Below are positions 51,595-59,744 of a DNA stretch of 64,000 nucleotides, piece by piece. The DNA comes from Lewinellaceae bacterium (GTDB taxonomy: Bacteria > Bacteroidota > Bacteroidia > Chitinophagales > Saprospiraceae), in the NCBI GenBank assembly GCA_020636215.1, contig JACJYG010000005.1, positions 1,240,001 through 1,304,000 on the forward strand. Direction: 5' to 3'. The position numbers were made by a program, and so were the translations under genes. How positions within the stretch are numbered: the stretch's first letter is position 1; each line of letters opens with the position of its first letter. Under the pieces are notes generated by a model. That model made no database searches. It was not told where the DNA came from and saw only the letters and a list, made by a program, of their open reading frames with translations.

Positions 51595-52185
51595 ATGCCT
51601 AAAGCAGAACAGACGAGGCAATATATTGTAGAAAAAGCTGCCGTTTTATTTAATTTAAAAGGTTTCGCCGGTACTTCAATGGAAGATATCCTGAAGGCGA
51701 CCGGGTTGTCTAAAGGTGGGGTGTATGGGAATTTCCAGAGCAAGGAAGAGATTGCGCTGCAGGCTTTTGACTTTGCTGTTGAACTGGTTTCCCGGAAGGT
51801 AAATGAGCGGACCCGGGTAATTGATAATACACTCGACAAGCTGAAAGCGGTGGTTTATTTCTACAAAGAACGCATTCTCAACCCCCCGGTGGAAGGCGGC
51901 TGCCCAATACAAAATACTGCTATTGATGCCGATGATAGCAACGAGACGCTGCGCCGGCGGGTGATCGAAGTGCTGGACGAGTGGCAATCCCGAATTGCTA
52001 ATACCATAGAAAAAGGTAAGCAAAGAGGGGAGGTTCGCCCGGATGCGGATGCCTGCGCCTTTGCCATGCAGTTTATCGGTACGCTGGAAGGCGGCATCAT
52101 GCTGGCGCGATTATACAAAGACATTCATTATTTCGACGCCATGGCTCAGCAACTGTTGCGTCTTATTGAAGAGCTGAAACCATAG
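51595..52185 (+). CDS. TetR/AcrR-family transcriptional regulator
   Basis: 196 residues from ATG 51595. The N-terminal helix-turn-helix is clear: RQYIVEKAAVLFNLKGFAGTS and ILKATGLSKGGVYGNFQSKEE. The ligand domain contains EGGCPIQNTAIDADD, reminiscent of regulators with the TetR_C_33/CgmR-like fold. Likely controls itself and the alpha/beta hydrolase gene 28 bp downstream. Confidence 0.93.
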   Translation: MPKAEQTRQYIVEKAAVLFNLKGFAGTSMEDILKATGLSKGGVYGNFQSKEEIALQAFDFAVELVSRKVNERTRVIDNTLDKLKAVVYFYKERILNPPVEGGCPIQNTAIDADDSNETLRRRVIEVLDEWQSRIANTIEKGKQRGEVRPDADACAFAMQFIGTLEGGIMLARLYKDIHYFDAMAQQLLRLIEELKP

Positions 52186-52213
52186 CCAGTCATCCCCGAC
52201 AAAATAGCCCATA

Positions 52214-53128
52214 ATGGACGCTGTGAAAAAAATAGAATATCTCTCTTCTTCCTACCAGGATAATATTCCGGAGCAACCCACTGCCCCTCCATTTTTGCTT
52301 CGGCCGATCCGGTTTCTGTTCGGCACTCTGGGATATGTATTTCCCCGGCCTGCTGCCCGCGTGGCCTACCGCTTTTTTTCAACCCCCCGTGTTCGGGCGA
52401 AACATAAGATATCGGACGAACTTCTGGAAAGCGCTCGGGTCTTTGAATTCCTGTATGGCCGTGAAATCCTTAAAGGCTATGAATGGGGAAACGGCAACGG
52501 CCCGGCGATACTGCTCGTCCATGGATGGGAATCCCGGGGCACAGCGCTGCGCACTTTTGTGCCGCCACTCCTGGCCCAGGGTTTCCGGGTGGTGGCCTTC
52601 GACGGGCCCGCGCATGGCAATTCCGGGGGGAAACGAACCAACCTGCTTCATTTCGGCGGGGCAGTTCGGGCTATCCTCAACCAGATCGGCGGCGCTTACG
52701 GCATCATCACCCATTCTTTTGGTGGGGCATCTACCGTATTTGCCCTTTCCCAGCTCGACGCATCCTTCCGGGTAGAGAAGCTGGTGCTCATCGGCGTGCC
52801 CAACCGGATGGAAAAGGTCCTGAATGATGCGATGAATACCCTCAATGTGCCACCACCAGCCGCCCGTCATTTTTTTAGGTATATCGAGCGGAAAGTGAAT
52901 TTTCCGGTGCACCATGCCGATGTTAGCAGCGCCAGTGGGCGCCTGAAAGTTAACAATGCCCTGATCGTGCACGACCGGCAGGATGCCGTGGTGCCTTTCA
53001 CGGAAGCCAAAGCTACTTTCGATGCCTGGGATAATGCTTCCATGCTCGTCACGGATGGCTATGGCCATTATCGCCTGATGAAAAACCCCGGCCTCATCCG
53101 CAAGGTGGCAGAGTTTATTGGGCGTTGA
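52214..53128 (+). CDS. Alpha/beta hydrolase
   Basis: 304 residues. The oxyanion strand is ILLVHGWESRGTAL, the nucleophile elbow YGIITHSFGGAST (Ser in HSFGG), the acid is probably the Asp in VHDRQDAVVPF and the His is in TDGYGHYRLMKNP. No signal peptide. An N-terminal ~80-residue segment (PIRFLFGTLGYVFPRPAARVAYRFF) may contact the membrane. Together with the preceding TetR gene it looks like an inducible esterase unit; the substrate is unknown. Confidence 0.92.
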   Translation: MDAVKKIEYLSSSYQDNIPEQPTAPPFLLRPIRFLFGTLGYVFPRPAARVAYRFFSTPRVRAKHKISDELLESARVFEFLYGREILKGYEWGNGNGPAILLVHGWESRGTALRTFVPPLLAQGFRVVAFDGPAHGNSGGKRTNLLHFGGAVRAILNQIGGAYGIITHSFGGASTVFALSQLDASFRVEKLVLIGVPNRMEKVLNDAMNTLNVPPPAARHFFRYIERKVNFPVHHADVSSASGRLKVNNALIVHDRQDAVVPFTEAKATFDAWDNASMLVTDGYGHYRLMKNPGLIRKVAEFIGR

Positions 53129-53301
53129 GAGGGCTGGCATGTCGGTACGCCGCAGGCCGTATGGCTCTTCTGGTTGGGTTGAGAGGGCGTTTATCAAGAA
53201 GTAGGCCAGCGAATTTGGAAGTCAATTGTCATTGGCAAGGCTTTGCCTCGCTCCAGGGACAGCCCGTCCGTCCGTCCGTTAAGCCAGCCGGATAAATCTT
53301 G

Positions 53302-53323
53302 GCTGCACTCAGCCGGGTAAAAA
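53302..53323 (+). repeat. 22-bp dispersed repeat, copy 2
   Basis: Exact second copy of the element at 50950-50971. The surrounding 245-bp gap also has a CCGT microsatellite near 53265-53280. No gene was found in it. Confidence 0.6.
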
Positions 53324-53373
53324 AACCTGAGTCCTGAAATCCGTAACCTCTTTAGAGCCTGCCGACTGCCGAT

Positions 53374-54021
53374 CTACCCTTCCGCCAGGCCGTGTTTGAT
53401 GGCGTATTTGACTAGTCCGGCGGTATTTTTGACACCGAGTTTTTCGAGCAGGTTTCTGCGGTGCGTGTCCACGGTGCGGATGCTGATGAACAGTTTTTCG
53501 GCGATCTCGGGGTTAGAATATTCCTCGGCGATGAGTTTGAGTATCTCCACCTCCCTTCTGGTCAGAGGGATACCCTCTTTTCGTTCGGCTGATTTTTTAC
53601 CCTTGTCCAGCAGTTGGCCGACGAGGGTGGCCGAAACCTGGCTGCTGAAATAGCTATGGCCTTCCGCTACAGCCCTGATGGCGATGATCAGTTCCCGGCT
53701 ACCGGCGTCTTTAAGCAGGTAGCCCGAGGCGCCGGCTTCCAGCATTTTAACAATATAACTACTTTCCGAATGCATGGACAGCACCAGGATTTTGACATCG
53801 GGGTATTGCTCTTTGACCATTTTAGTTGTCTCGATACCGCCGGCGCTACCCATGGAGATGTCCATCAGGATGAGGTCGGGAGTGGATTCTGGAAGTTTTT
53901 CCAGCACTTCCTTCCCATCGCGGGCCTGGGCTACCACTTCGATTTCGTCATTATGTTCGAGGATGGAGACGATGCCTTCACGAAAAACGCGGTGGTCGTC
54001 CGCTACCATGATCTTGATCAT
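53374..54021 (-). CDS. NarL/FixJ-type response regulator
   Basis: 215 residues. Receiver domain with acidic pocket MVADDHRVF, phospho-acceptor Asp54 in LILMDISMGSAGGIET and Lys in YLLKDAGSREL. The C-terminal LuxR HTH is LTRREVEILKLIAEEYSNPE and TVDTHRRNLLEKLGVKNTAG. Partner of the kinase encoded just upstream, whose stop overlaps its ATG by 4 bp. Confidence 0.96.
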   Translation of the reverse strand: MIKIMVADDHRVFREGIVSILEHNDEIEVVAQARDGKEVLEKLPESTPDLILMDISMGSAGGIETTKMVKEQYPDVKILVLSMHSESSYIVKMLEAGASGYLLKDAGSRELIIAIRAVAEGHSYFSSQVSATLVGQLLDKGKKSAERKEGIPLTRREVEILKLIAEEYSNPEIAEKLFISIRTVDTHRRNLLEKLGVKNTAGLVKYAIKHGLAEG

Positions 54022-55010
54022 ACCGATCCGTTTTTTGTTGGTACTTCGACGGTGGCGAGCACCCCTTTTCCATGCTGGGATTCCAGCAGGAAGGTGCCGC
54101 CCAGCGACTTCACCCTGGTCTGAATATTTTGTAGGCCAATGCCTTTATGGGGGGCTTTTTCCAGTTGGGCTGGGTCAAAACCGATTCCGTCATCTTCCAT
54201 CACTAATACAACTGAACTGGGGTGTTTGATCAATTGGATGTTGATCGTATTGGCCTGTGCATATTTCAGGGTGTTGTTGATCAATTCCTGTGCGATGCGG
54301 TACAAGCCCAGGGCCTGTTTGAGGTCGAGGCGTTCGCGCATTCCGCTGTGGAAGAAATTGACCTGTACTTTTCCGCTGCTGTTGAGCCGGTGGCAGAGGT
54401 TTTCCAGTGCGGCGACCAACCCGAAATCGACCAGCACGTTGGGCATCAGGTTATGAGAGATGTTCCGTATTTCGGTTGACATGGTTTGCAGCAATTCACT
54501 CATAGATTCCATCATTTTCAGCGCCTGCTGGCTGGGCTTTTGGCCCAATTCCAGTTTCAGGGCGTCGAGGTTGAGCTTGATGGTGGAAATAAGAGGCCCA
54601 ATACCATCATGGATCTCGGTAGATAATTTTCTGCGTTGTTCTTCCTGAGCTTCCAGCATAGTATGTAACATGTGGCGTTCTGTTTGTTTGGAGCGCGTCA
54701 CATCTATGATGCTAAGGGCCAGCCCCTGAGAAATGGGCCGGCAACGGATCGTCAGGAATAGGCCATTGGCTGGAATGGCCAGCAGGTCGAAAGCAGGATT
54801 CTGTTTGTTTTTGGCCACTTCGCGGAGGCGATGATCCAGTTCAGGGATATTTTCGACGCTTTCGATAAGAGAAACTCCAGCCTGGCTGGGCAAATGCAAG
54901 TAAGCCCTGCCGAGTTCATTGCTCAGCAGGACGTGATTATTTTTGTCCACTGCCACAATTCCGTAAGGGAGGCTGTGGAAAGTGGACTCCAGGATTTCTT
55001 TTAGCTCCAT
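54018..55010 (-). CDS. Soluble PAS sensor histidine kinase (HisKA_3 type)
   Basis: 330 residues without membrane segments. A PAS-like domain occupies about 1-115 (LPYGIVAVDKNNHVLLSNELG). The HisKA_3 motif is RRKLSTEIHDGIGPLISTIK (phospho-His in EIHDG); the ATPase domain has IAQELINNTLKYAQA, VMEDDGIGFDP and KGIGLQNIQTRV. It should respond to a cytosolic signal such as redox or a small ligand. It overlaps the response regulator gene by ATGA. Confidence 0.95.
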   Translation of the reverse strand: MELKEILESTFHSLPYGIVAVDKNNHVLLSNELGRAYLHLPSQAGVSLIESVENIPELDHRLREVAKNKQNPAFDLLAIPANGLFLTIRCRPISQGLALSIIDVTRSKQTERHMLHTMLEAQEEQRRKLSTEIHDGIGPLISTIKLNLDALKLELGQKPSQQALKMMESMSELLQTMSTEIRNISHNLMPNVLVDFGLVAALENLCHRLNSSGKVQVNFFHSGMRERLDLKQALGLYRIAQELINNTLKYAQANTINIQLIKHPSSVVLVMEDDGIGFDPAQLEKAPHKGIGLQNIQTRVKSLGGTFLLESQHGKGVLATVEVPTKNGSV

Positions 55011-55036
55011 TATAAAACTGTTATTTCGACAGCTTC

Positions 55037-55648
55037 TCAGGGTTCGTATCTCAATTGCTGCACCATCTTCATGAGCCCCTGGAAGCAGCGGCCCGTCAGT
55101 ACAGCGTCTTCGAGGGCGTCATGCTCATCGCTTTCCCGTTCCAGTCCAAAAAAACCGGCGATGGCTTCCAGGCTTTGACGGCTGGGGGTAGCAATACCGG
55201 CGGCCCCGAAAATGGGAAATAGCGTATGGGTAAGCGTTTGCATATCCAGCAAGCGGTAGCTGAAGGGCCAGCGGCGGTTGGTTATTCCATAGGCCGCCTT
55301 AAGGAAAGCATAATCATTGACGATACCAAGGCCGGAGATCATGGTGTGTTTCAGCAAGCGCGAATTGTCGATTGGGTCGGGCTTGAGGTGGCGGCAACCC
55401 AATATCCATTCTTCGAATTCAGGCAACACATCGTCCAGCATCGGGGCATCTTCCAGGTCCTGAAGGCTGATGCCATGCACCTCTTCGGAGGGCTTGGAGA
55501 ACGCTTCTTCATTTTCGGGGTATACCAATGATTTATAGCGCCCCAACTCCGTCCACTCCTCCGTATAGAGCACTGCGCCAATACTGATGATCTCGTGCCA
55601 GGAAGGGTCTCCGCCGGTCATTTCCAGGTCAATTACCAGGTAGTTCAT
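55037..55648 (-). CDS. DEDDh 3'-5' exonuclease
   Basis: 203 residues from ATG 55648. First motif YLVIDLEMTGGDPSWHEI (Asp-Leu-Glu), second in GIVNDYAFLKAAYG, third in ESDEHDALEDAVLTG (His-x4-Asp). A stand-alone exonuclease domain close to the DnaQ/oligoribonuclease type. In-frame residues upstream to 55747 have no family match. It lies 27 bp upstream of the sensor kinase start on the same strand and may be co-transcribed with it. Confidence 0.88.
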   Translation of the reverse strand: MNYLVIDLEMTGGDPSWHEIISIGAVLYTEEWTELGRYKSLVYPENEEAFSKPSEEVHGISLQDLEDAPMLDDVLPEFEEWILGCRHLKPDPIDNSRLLKHTMISGLGIVNDYAFLKAAYGITNRRWPFSYRLLDMQTLTHTLFPIFGAAGIATPSRQSLEAIAGFFGLERESDEHDALEDAVLTGRCFQGLMKMVQQLRYEP

Positions 55649-55764
55649 GTTTTTGGAGGAAAAGATAGGTAGTGGCGGGATGAATTCCGCCATACCGGGG
55701 GATAAAATCATACCAAAAAAGAAAAAATAGGGGCGTATTACGTGCACGCAATTGCCGGAAAACT

Positions 55765-55772
55765 TAATTTTG
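55765..55772 (+). promoter_or_regulatory. Probable -7 element of yebC
   Basis: TAATTTTG matches TAnnTTTG 33 bp before the yebC ATG. A -33 TTG is not clear at normal spacing. Confidence 0.4.
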
Positions 55773-55805
55773 CACCGCTTTTAAACCGGATAAAACGCTG
55801 TTGAT

Positions 55806-56522
55806 ATGGGACGTGCATTTGAATACCGCAAAGATAGAAAGATGAAACGCTGGGCGGGAATGGCCAAGGCCTTCACCCGCATCGGCCGGGAAATCTCCAT
55901 CGCCGTCAAAGAAGGCGGCCCGGACCCCAACTACAACGCCCGTCTACGCCTGGCCATTCAGAACGCCAAAGCGGCGAACATGCCTAAGGCCAACGTGGAA
56001 AACGCCATTAAAAATGCCGTTTCGAAGGATGCCGAAAATTTCGAGGAGATCGTATACGAAGGCTATGCTCCTCATGGCATTGCTATGGTAGTGGAAACCG
56101 CAACCAACAATCCGAACCGGACCGTAGCCAATGTGCGCCACATTTTCTCCAAATACGGCGGTAACCTCAGCACTTCCGGCTCGGTAGACTACATGTTTAC
56201 CCGGAAAGCCATTTTCAAGGTTCCGGATACTGGGCAGGACCTGGAGGAGCTGGAGTTCGCGTTGATCGACTTCGGCCTGGAAGAACTCCGCAAAGAGGAC
56301 GAGCATCTCGTGCTGCAATGTGCATTCGAAGACTTCGGCAGCCTTCAGAAGGGCCTGGAAGAAAATGGCATGGAGGTGGAGCAGTCCGAATTGGTGCGCC
56401 TGCCCAGCCACACCAAGGAAATTACGGACAGCGAGGTGGAAGATGTGATCAAACTCATTGAAAAAATGGAAGAAGACGATGACGTCGTCAATATCTTCCA
56501 CAATATGGATATGAGTGAGTAG
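55806..56522 (+). CDS. yebC: YebC/PmpR (TACO1) family protein
   Basis: 238 residues, full length. Signature MGRAFEYRKDRKMKRWAGMAK, then TRIGREISIAVKEGGPDPNYNARL and PKANVENAIKNA. Members are described as transcription regulators and more recently as factors relieving ribosome stalling at proline stretches. Its gene is monocistronic, with a strong hairpin 60 bp after the stop codon. Confidence 0.96.
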   Translation: MGRAFEYRKDRKMKRWAGMAKAFTRIGREISIAVKEGGPDPNYNARLRLAIQNAKAANMPKANVENAIKNAVSKDAENFEEIVYEGYAPHGIAMVVETATNNPNRTVANVRHIFSKYGGNLSTSGSVDYMFTRKAIFKVPDTGQDLEELEFALIDFGLEELRKEDEHLVLQCAFEDFGSLQKGLEENGMEVEQSELVRLPSHTKEITDSEVEDVIKLIEKMEEDDDVVNIFHNMDMSE

Positions 56523-56699
56523 GTTGAGTAGAGGTTTAGAAGGGTTGAGAGGGTTGAGAGGGTTTAGAAGGGTTGAGAGGGTTGAGAAAGGTTGAGTTGG
56601 AGCAGCTCAACCTTTCTCAAATTTTGCGGGAACTCCAGGATAGCTCAACTATTCTCAACCAAGTCCGAAAACTCCGGGAGCGCTCAACTATTCTCAACT
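56520..56699. repeat. GGGTTGAGA-type degenerate repeats and inverted copies
   Basis: From 56520 the sequence cycles through GGGTTGAGAG and GGTTTAGAAG phrases. After the central hairpin the same words appear inverted (CTCAACTATTCTCAAC), with a 30-bp near-direct repeat at 56631-56660 and 56670-56699. Noncoding; it fills the gap between convergent yebC and TPR genes. Confidence 0.8.
56582..56620. terminator. 15-bp hairpin terminator after yebC
   Basis: TTGAGAAAGGTTGAG pairs perfectly with CTCAACCTTTCTCAA, loop of 9 nt, followed by ATTTTG. It can serve transcripts from both sides. Confidence 0.75.
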
Positions 56700-56721
56700 A
56701 CCCCTTTGATACCCACCTGTA

Positions 56722-57531
56722 CTACTTTCCGCCGCTCAATTCCTTGATCTTGTATTGTGCCCGTTCGGTGTACTTTGCATCCGACACTTTCCGGTAGGCT
56801 TCTACAGCAGCTTCTTTCTGTCCGGCTAGTTCGTGCGTTTCCGCTTTGGCCATGTAGTATTTGCCGGTATCTCCGCTTCCGGCCAGTTCGATGGCCTTAT
56901 CGAGATGCTCTAAGCCTTTTTCGGTATTTCCCTGTTCTTTGAGGGCGTATCCGAGGTAGAAATGTACTTCAGGCGTTTCCCTGCTTTCCAGGAAGGCCAA
57001 GGCGTACTCCTGGGTATTCGCCCATTTTTTATCACCCCAGGCCAGAGCAACCAGGTTTTCGGCCTTGGCGTACATCTGTTCTGCTTTGTCCGCTTTTTTT
57101 GCTTTTTCACAAATATCACCGGCAGCGATATAGGCCTTAATCGCTTCGGTTGTTTCCCCCTTACCTTCCAGCGCCTGAGCGCGGCCGATGTAGTTGGCAT
57201 AGAAGCCTGAAGACATGGCGATGCCCTTGTCGTAGGTGATCAGGGCGTTTTCAAAGTCATCGTCCTTTCGCTGGCCATTGCCAACGTAATAAGCGGCAAT
57301 GGCGCCGTTGCGCTTGGCCAGCTTTACCACCTCAACATCTGCTTCGGCTTCGGGGTCCGCAACTTCAATCGCTTTTTCCATGAGCGGAAAAGCTTCCTCA
57401 TAATTTTTGGCTTTCAGTAGTTCCAGGCCCTGGTTGTACAGGGTGGCGGCCGAAGCCTCTTCCTGTGCCTGGAGGATTCCAGTCAATCCTAACAACAGGC
57501 ACACAGTCGTCAAATAAGCAATACTTCTCAC
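56722..57531 (-). CDS. Secreted tetratricopeptide-repeat protein
   Basis: 269 residues from GTG 57531, beginning a signal peptide (RSIAYLTTVCLLLGLTGILQAQ). TPR units follow: TLYNQGLELLKAKNYEEAFPLME, FENALITYDKGIAMS, HFYLGYALKEQGNTEKGLEHLD and EAAVEAYRKVSDAKYTERA. It is a periplasmic scaffold with no enzymatic motif. The open frame reaches a TTG at 57567, but that lies on the -7 element, so the GTG start is preferred. Confidence 0.85.
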   Translation of the reverse strand: MRSIAYLTTVCLLLGLTGILQAQEEASAATLYNQGLELLKAKNYEEAFPLMEKAIEVADPEAEADVEVVKLAKRNGAIAAYYVGNGQRKDDDFENALITYDKGIAMSSGFYANYIGRAQALEGKGETTEAIKAYIAAGDICEKAKKADKAEQMYAKAENLVALAWGDKKWANTQEYALAFLESRETPEVHFYLGYALKEQGNTEKGLEHLDKAIELAGSGDTGKYYMAKAETHELAGQKEAAVEAYRKVSDAKYTERAQYKIKELSGGK

Positions 57532-57564
57532 AGTCCTAAGATTATTTTGGTTAATAAAGAATGC

Positions 57565-57572
57565 CAAAAATA
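57565..57572 (-). promoter_or_regulatory. Probable -7 element of the TPR gene
   Basis: Minus strand TATTTTTG matches the consensus 33 bp before the GTG start. No TTG at correct spacing was found. Confidence 0.4.
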
Positions 57573-57687
57573 TTGTTTCTGCAGAAATAAAAGAAATTAT
57601 GAGCCCATTGTTCCAATCAAGGGCAAGGGAGATGGCAAAAAGAGAAGAGTGGGAGGGAGGCTGTGTGTTGGACAGGAAGAGCCTGGC

Positions 57688-57723
57688 CCTTCCGAAAAGC
57701 GCCGGGCGGCACTCTTCGGAAGG
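57688..57723 (-). terminator. Hairpin after the small lipoprotein gene
   Basis: CCTTCCGAA pairs with TTCGGAAGG (9-bp stem, 18-nt loop) directly after the stop codon at 57730. T-tract weak. Confidence 0.5.
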
Positions 57724-57729
57724 TCGGGT

Positions 57730-58146
57730 TTACAATTTAGTACAGGTCATGGAGCAGGACTCGGAGTCTGCTCCAATGGAATAAGTGTAGGAAATGGTCA
57801 GCAGGTTGCCGTTCAGGCTCCCTGTTCCATTGGCAATATTGACTGCGGTACCGGCAATATTGATGGTCTGTGCAGGGATAGTCAGGCCTTTGCCACTTAC
57901 AGTAGCTCTGGCAGTTCCATTGTTAAAATCTCCAAAGTTATTGATCACAATGTCGTTTTCTTCTGTTGTCGATTCAGTAATGATCATCTGGTATTCGTGG
58001 TTGCCTGTAATAGAGCAGGCTTCGATAACGGTGTAACTGCCTAAAAAGGCCAAACGGTCCGGATCTTTGTCTTTTTGACAACCCATGGACAAAGCCACAG
58101 TCATGGTAACGGCTGCTAGGAGCGAAAGAAAATTGTTCAATCTCAT
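57730..58146 (-). CDS. Small lipoprotein, unknown function
   Basis: 138 residues. Lipoprotein signal with lipobox in MTVALSMGCQKDKDPD (Cys about 23). The mature part is beta-rich, with regular hydrophobic alternation (ARATVSGKGLTIPAQTINIAG) and three Cys (SITG region, ESCSMTCTKL end), resembling small lipocalin-like or beta-sandwich lipoproteins of Bacteroidota. No known family assigned. Confidence 0.78.
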   Translation of the reverse strand: MRLNNFLSLLAAVTMTVALSMGCQKDKDPDRLAFLGSYTVIEACSITGNHEYQMIITESTTEENDIVINNFGDFNNGTARATVSGKGLTIPAQTINIAGTAVNIANGTGSLNGNLLTISYTYSIGADSESCSMTCTKL

Positions 58147-58271
58147 ATTAAAGAATTTTGGTTTTTCAAATTTTGTTCTGAGCGCAATTTATAGTTTTTT
58201 CGTTCAATTCCACGGTTTACAACTTGACTTTTCTCATTGCTTTTTTGCCGGATTAAAATCAATTTATTGGC

Positions 58272-59744
58272 ATGATTGAATTTGTACTAAACAATCAGCC
58301 TATTCAGACAGAAAGCCCAGCGTTTCTGCCACTGCTGGATTTCATTCGCTATGAACAACGGCTCACCGGCGCCAAGGCAGCTTGCAGGGAAGGGGATTGC
58401 GGAGCCTGCCTGGCGCTGGAAGGCCGTCTGGAAAACGGGCAAATGCATTACCAGAGTATTGCAAGCTGCCTGATGCCCCTGGGTAATGCCCAGGGTAAGC
58501 ACATCGTCACAATTGAAGGGTTGAACCGAAAAGGGTTGTCCCCGGTACAGCAGGGCATTGTCGATCATTCGGCTACGCAATGCGGCTTTTGTACGCCAGG
58601 CATCATTGTGGCGCTTACAGCTCTTTGCCTTTCGGAGGAACCGCTCACTGAACAAAGGGCGATGGCTGCTTTGGACGGAAACCTTTGCCGGTGTACTGGT
58701 TATCAATCCCTTAAACAGGCGGTACTATCCGTGCTTTCGAAATTGCCTGCCGAACAAGCGGCCCGGCCTATCCCCTGGCTGATCGACAAGGGGTACCTGC
58801 CTGTTTATTTTTCGGGCATCACAGAACAGGTAGCGCAAATTCCCCGTTGTGCGCCGGCCTTTCACCCCGGCCGCCCCATTCTGGGCGGCGGAACCGACCT
58901 TCTTGCCCAGCAGCCCGATCAATTAAGAACGGCGGAGCCCAGCTTACTTTGTGAGCGCTGGGAATTGTCGGGCATTTACCTGGAAGGCAATTCCTGTACG
59001 ATCGGCAGTGGCCTTACCATGGCTGAAATACTCCGCAATCCCGATTTAAATCGGTTGCTCCCCGGGCTGGAGGAATACGGGCGCCTCATCGCATCCACCC
59101 CGATCCGAAACATGGGTACCCTGGGAGGCAACCTGGCCAATGCCTCGCCTATTGCCGACCTGGTTATCATATTTCTGGCGCTCGACACTACCGTCCTGCT
59201 CAATGGCCCTCACGGCCGCCGGGAACTGCCCCTGGACGGCTTTTACCTCGGATATAAAAAAACGGACATGCGCCCTGACGAGTACCTCGAGGGCATTCGC
59301 TTTGAACTACCCAGCCCGGGACACATTTTTAACTTTGAAAAAGTGAGCAAGCGCGCCCGGCTCGATATTGCCAGTGTGAACACCGCTATTGGCCTGGAGC
59401 TGAAATCGGGCGCCATAACCCTTGCCCGTATTTCGGCAGGAGGGGTGAGCCCTGTTCCGCTTTTCCTGCGCCGCACCAGCGAATTTCTGAAAGGAAAACT
59501 TATTTCCGACAAGGTGCTGGCCGGCGCCAGCCAGCTGATACAGGAAGAGATCAGCCCGATCAGTGATATTCGGGGTAGCGCTGAGTACAAACGCTTGTTG
59601 CTGCGGCAGCTGTTCTACGCCCATTTTCTGAAACATTTTCCGGAGCAGCTATCGCTGAAAGGATTATTAAACGAAGGCCGAAAACTTGATGAAAAACATA
59701 GACTCGAACGGACACGTAAAGGGGCGATCCACTTTCCTGGATGA
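58272..59744 (+). CDS. xdhA: Xanthine dehydrogenase small subunit (2Fe-2S and FAD)
   Basis: 490 residues. Two [2Fe-2S] clusters: CREGDCGACLALEG at about residue 38 and CGFCTPGIIV with CRCTGYQ at about 100-140. The FAD domain has ILGGGTDLLAQQPD and TPIRNMGTLGGNLANASPI; the C-terminal CO dehydrogenase flavoprotein domain follows. It moves electrons from the molybdenum site to FAD and NAD during hypoxanthine and xanthine oxidation. First gene of the operon; the large subunit overlaps its end. Confidence 0.95.
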   Translation: MIEFVLNNQPIQTESPAFLPLLDFIRYEQRLTGAKAACREGDCGACLALEGRLENGQMHYQSIASCLMPLGNAQGKHIVTIEGLNRKGLSPVQQGIVDHSATQCGFCTPGIIVALTALCLSEEPLTEQRAMAALDGNLCRCTGYQSLKQAVLSVLSKLPAEQAARPIPWLIDKGYLPVYFSGITEQVAQIPRCAPAFHPGRPILGGGTDLLAQQPDQLRTAEPSLLCERWELSGIYLEGNSCTIGSGLTMAEILRNPDLNRLLPGLEEYGRLIASTPIRNMGTLGGNLANASPIADLVIIFLALDTTVLLNGPHGRRELPLDGFYLGYKKTDMRPDEYLEGIRFELPSPGHIFNFEKVSKRARLDIASVNTAIGLELKSGAITLARISAGGVSPVPLFLRRTSEFLKGKLISDKVLAGASQLIQEEISPISDIRGSAEYKRLLLRQLFYAHFLKHFPEQLSLKGLLNEGRKLDEKHRLERTRKGAIHFPG

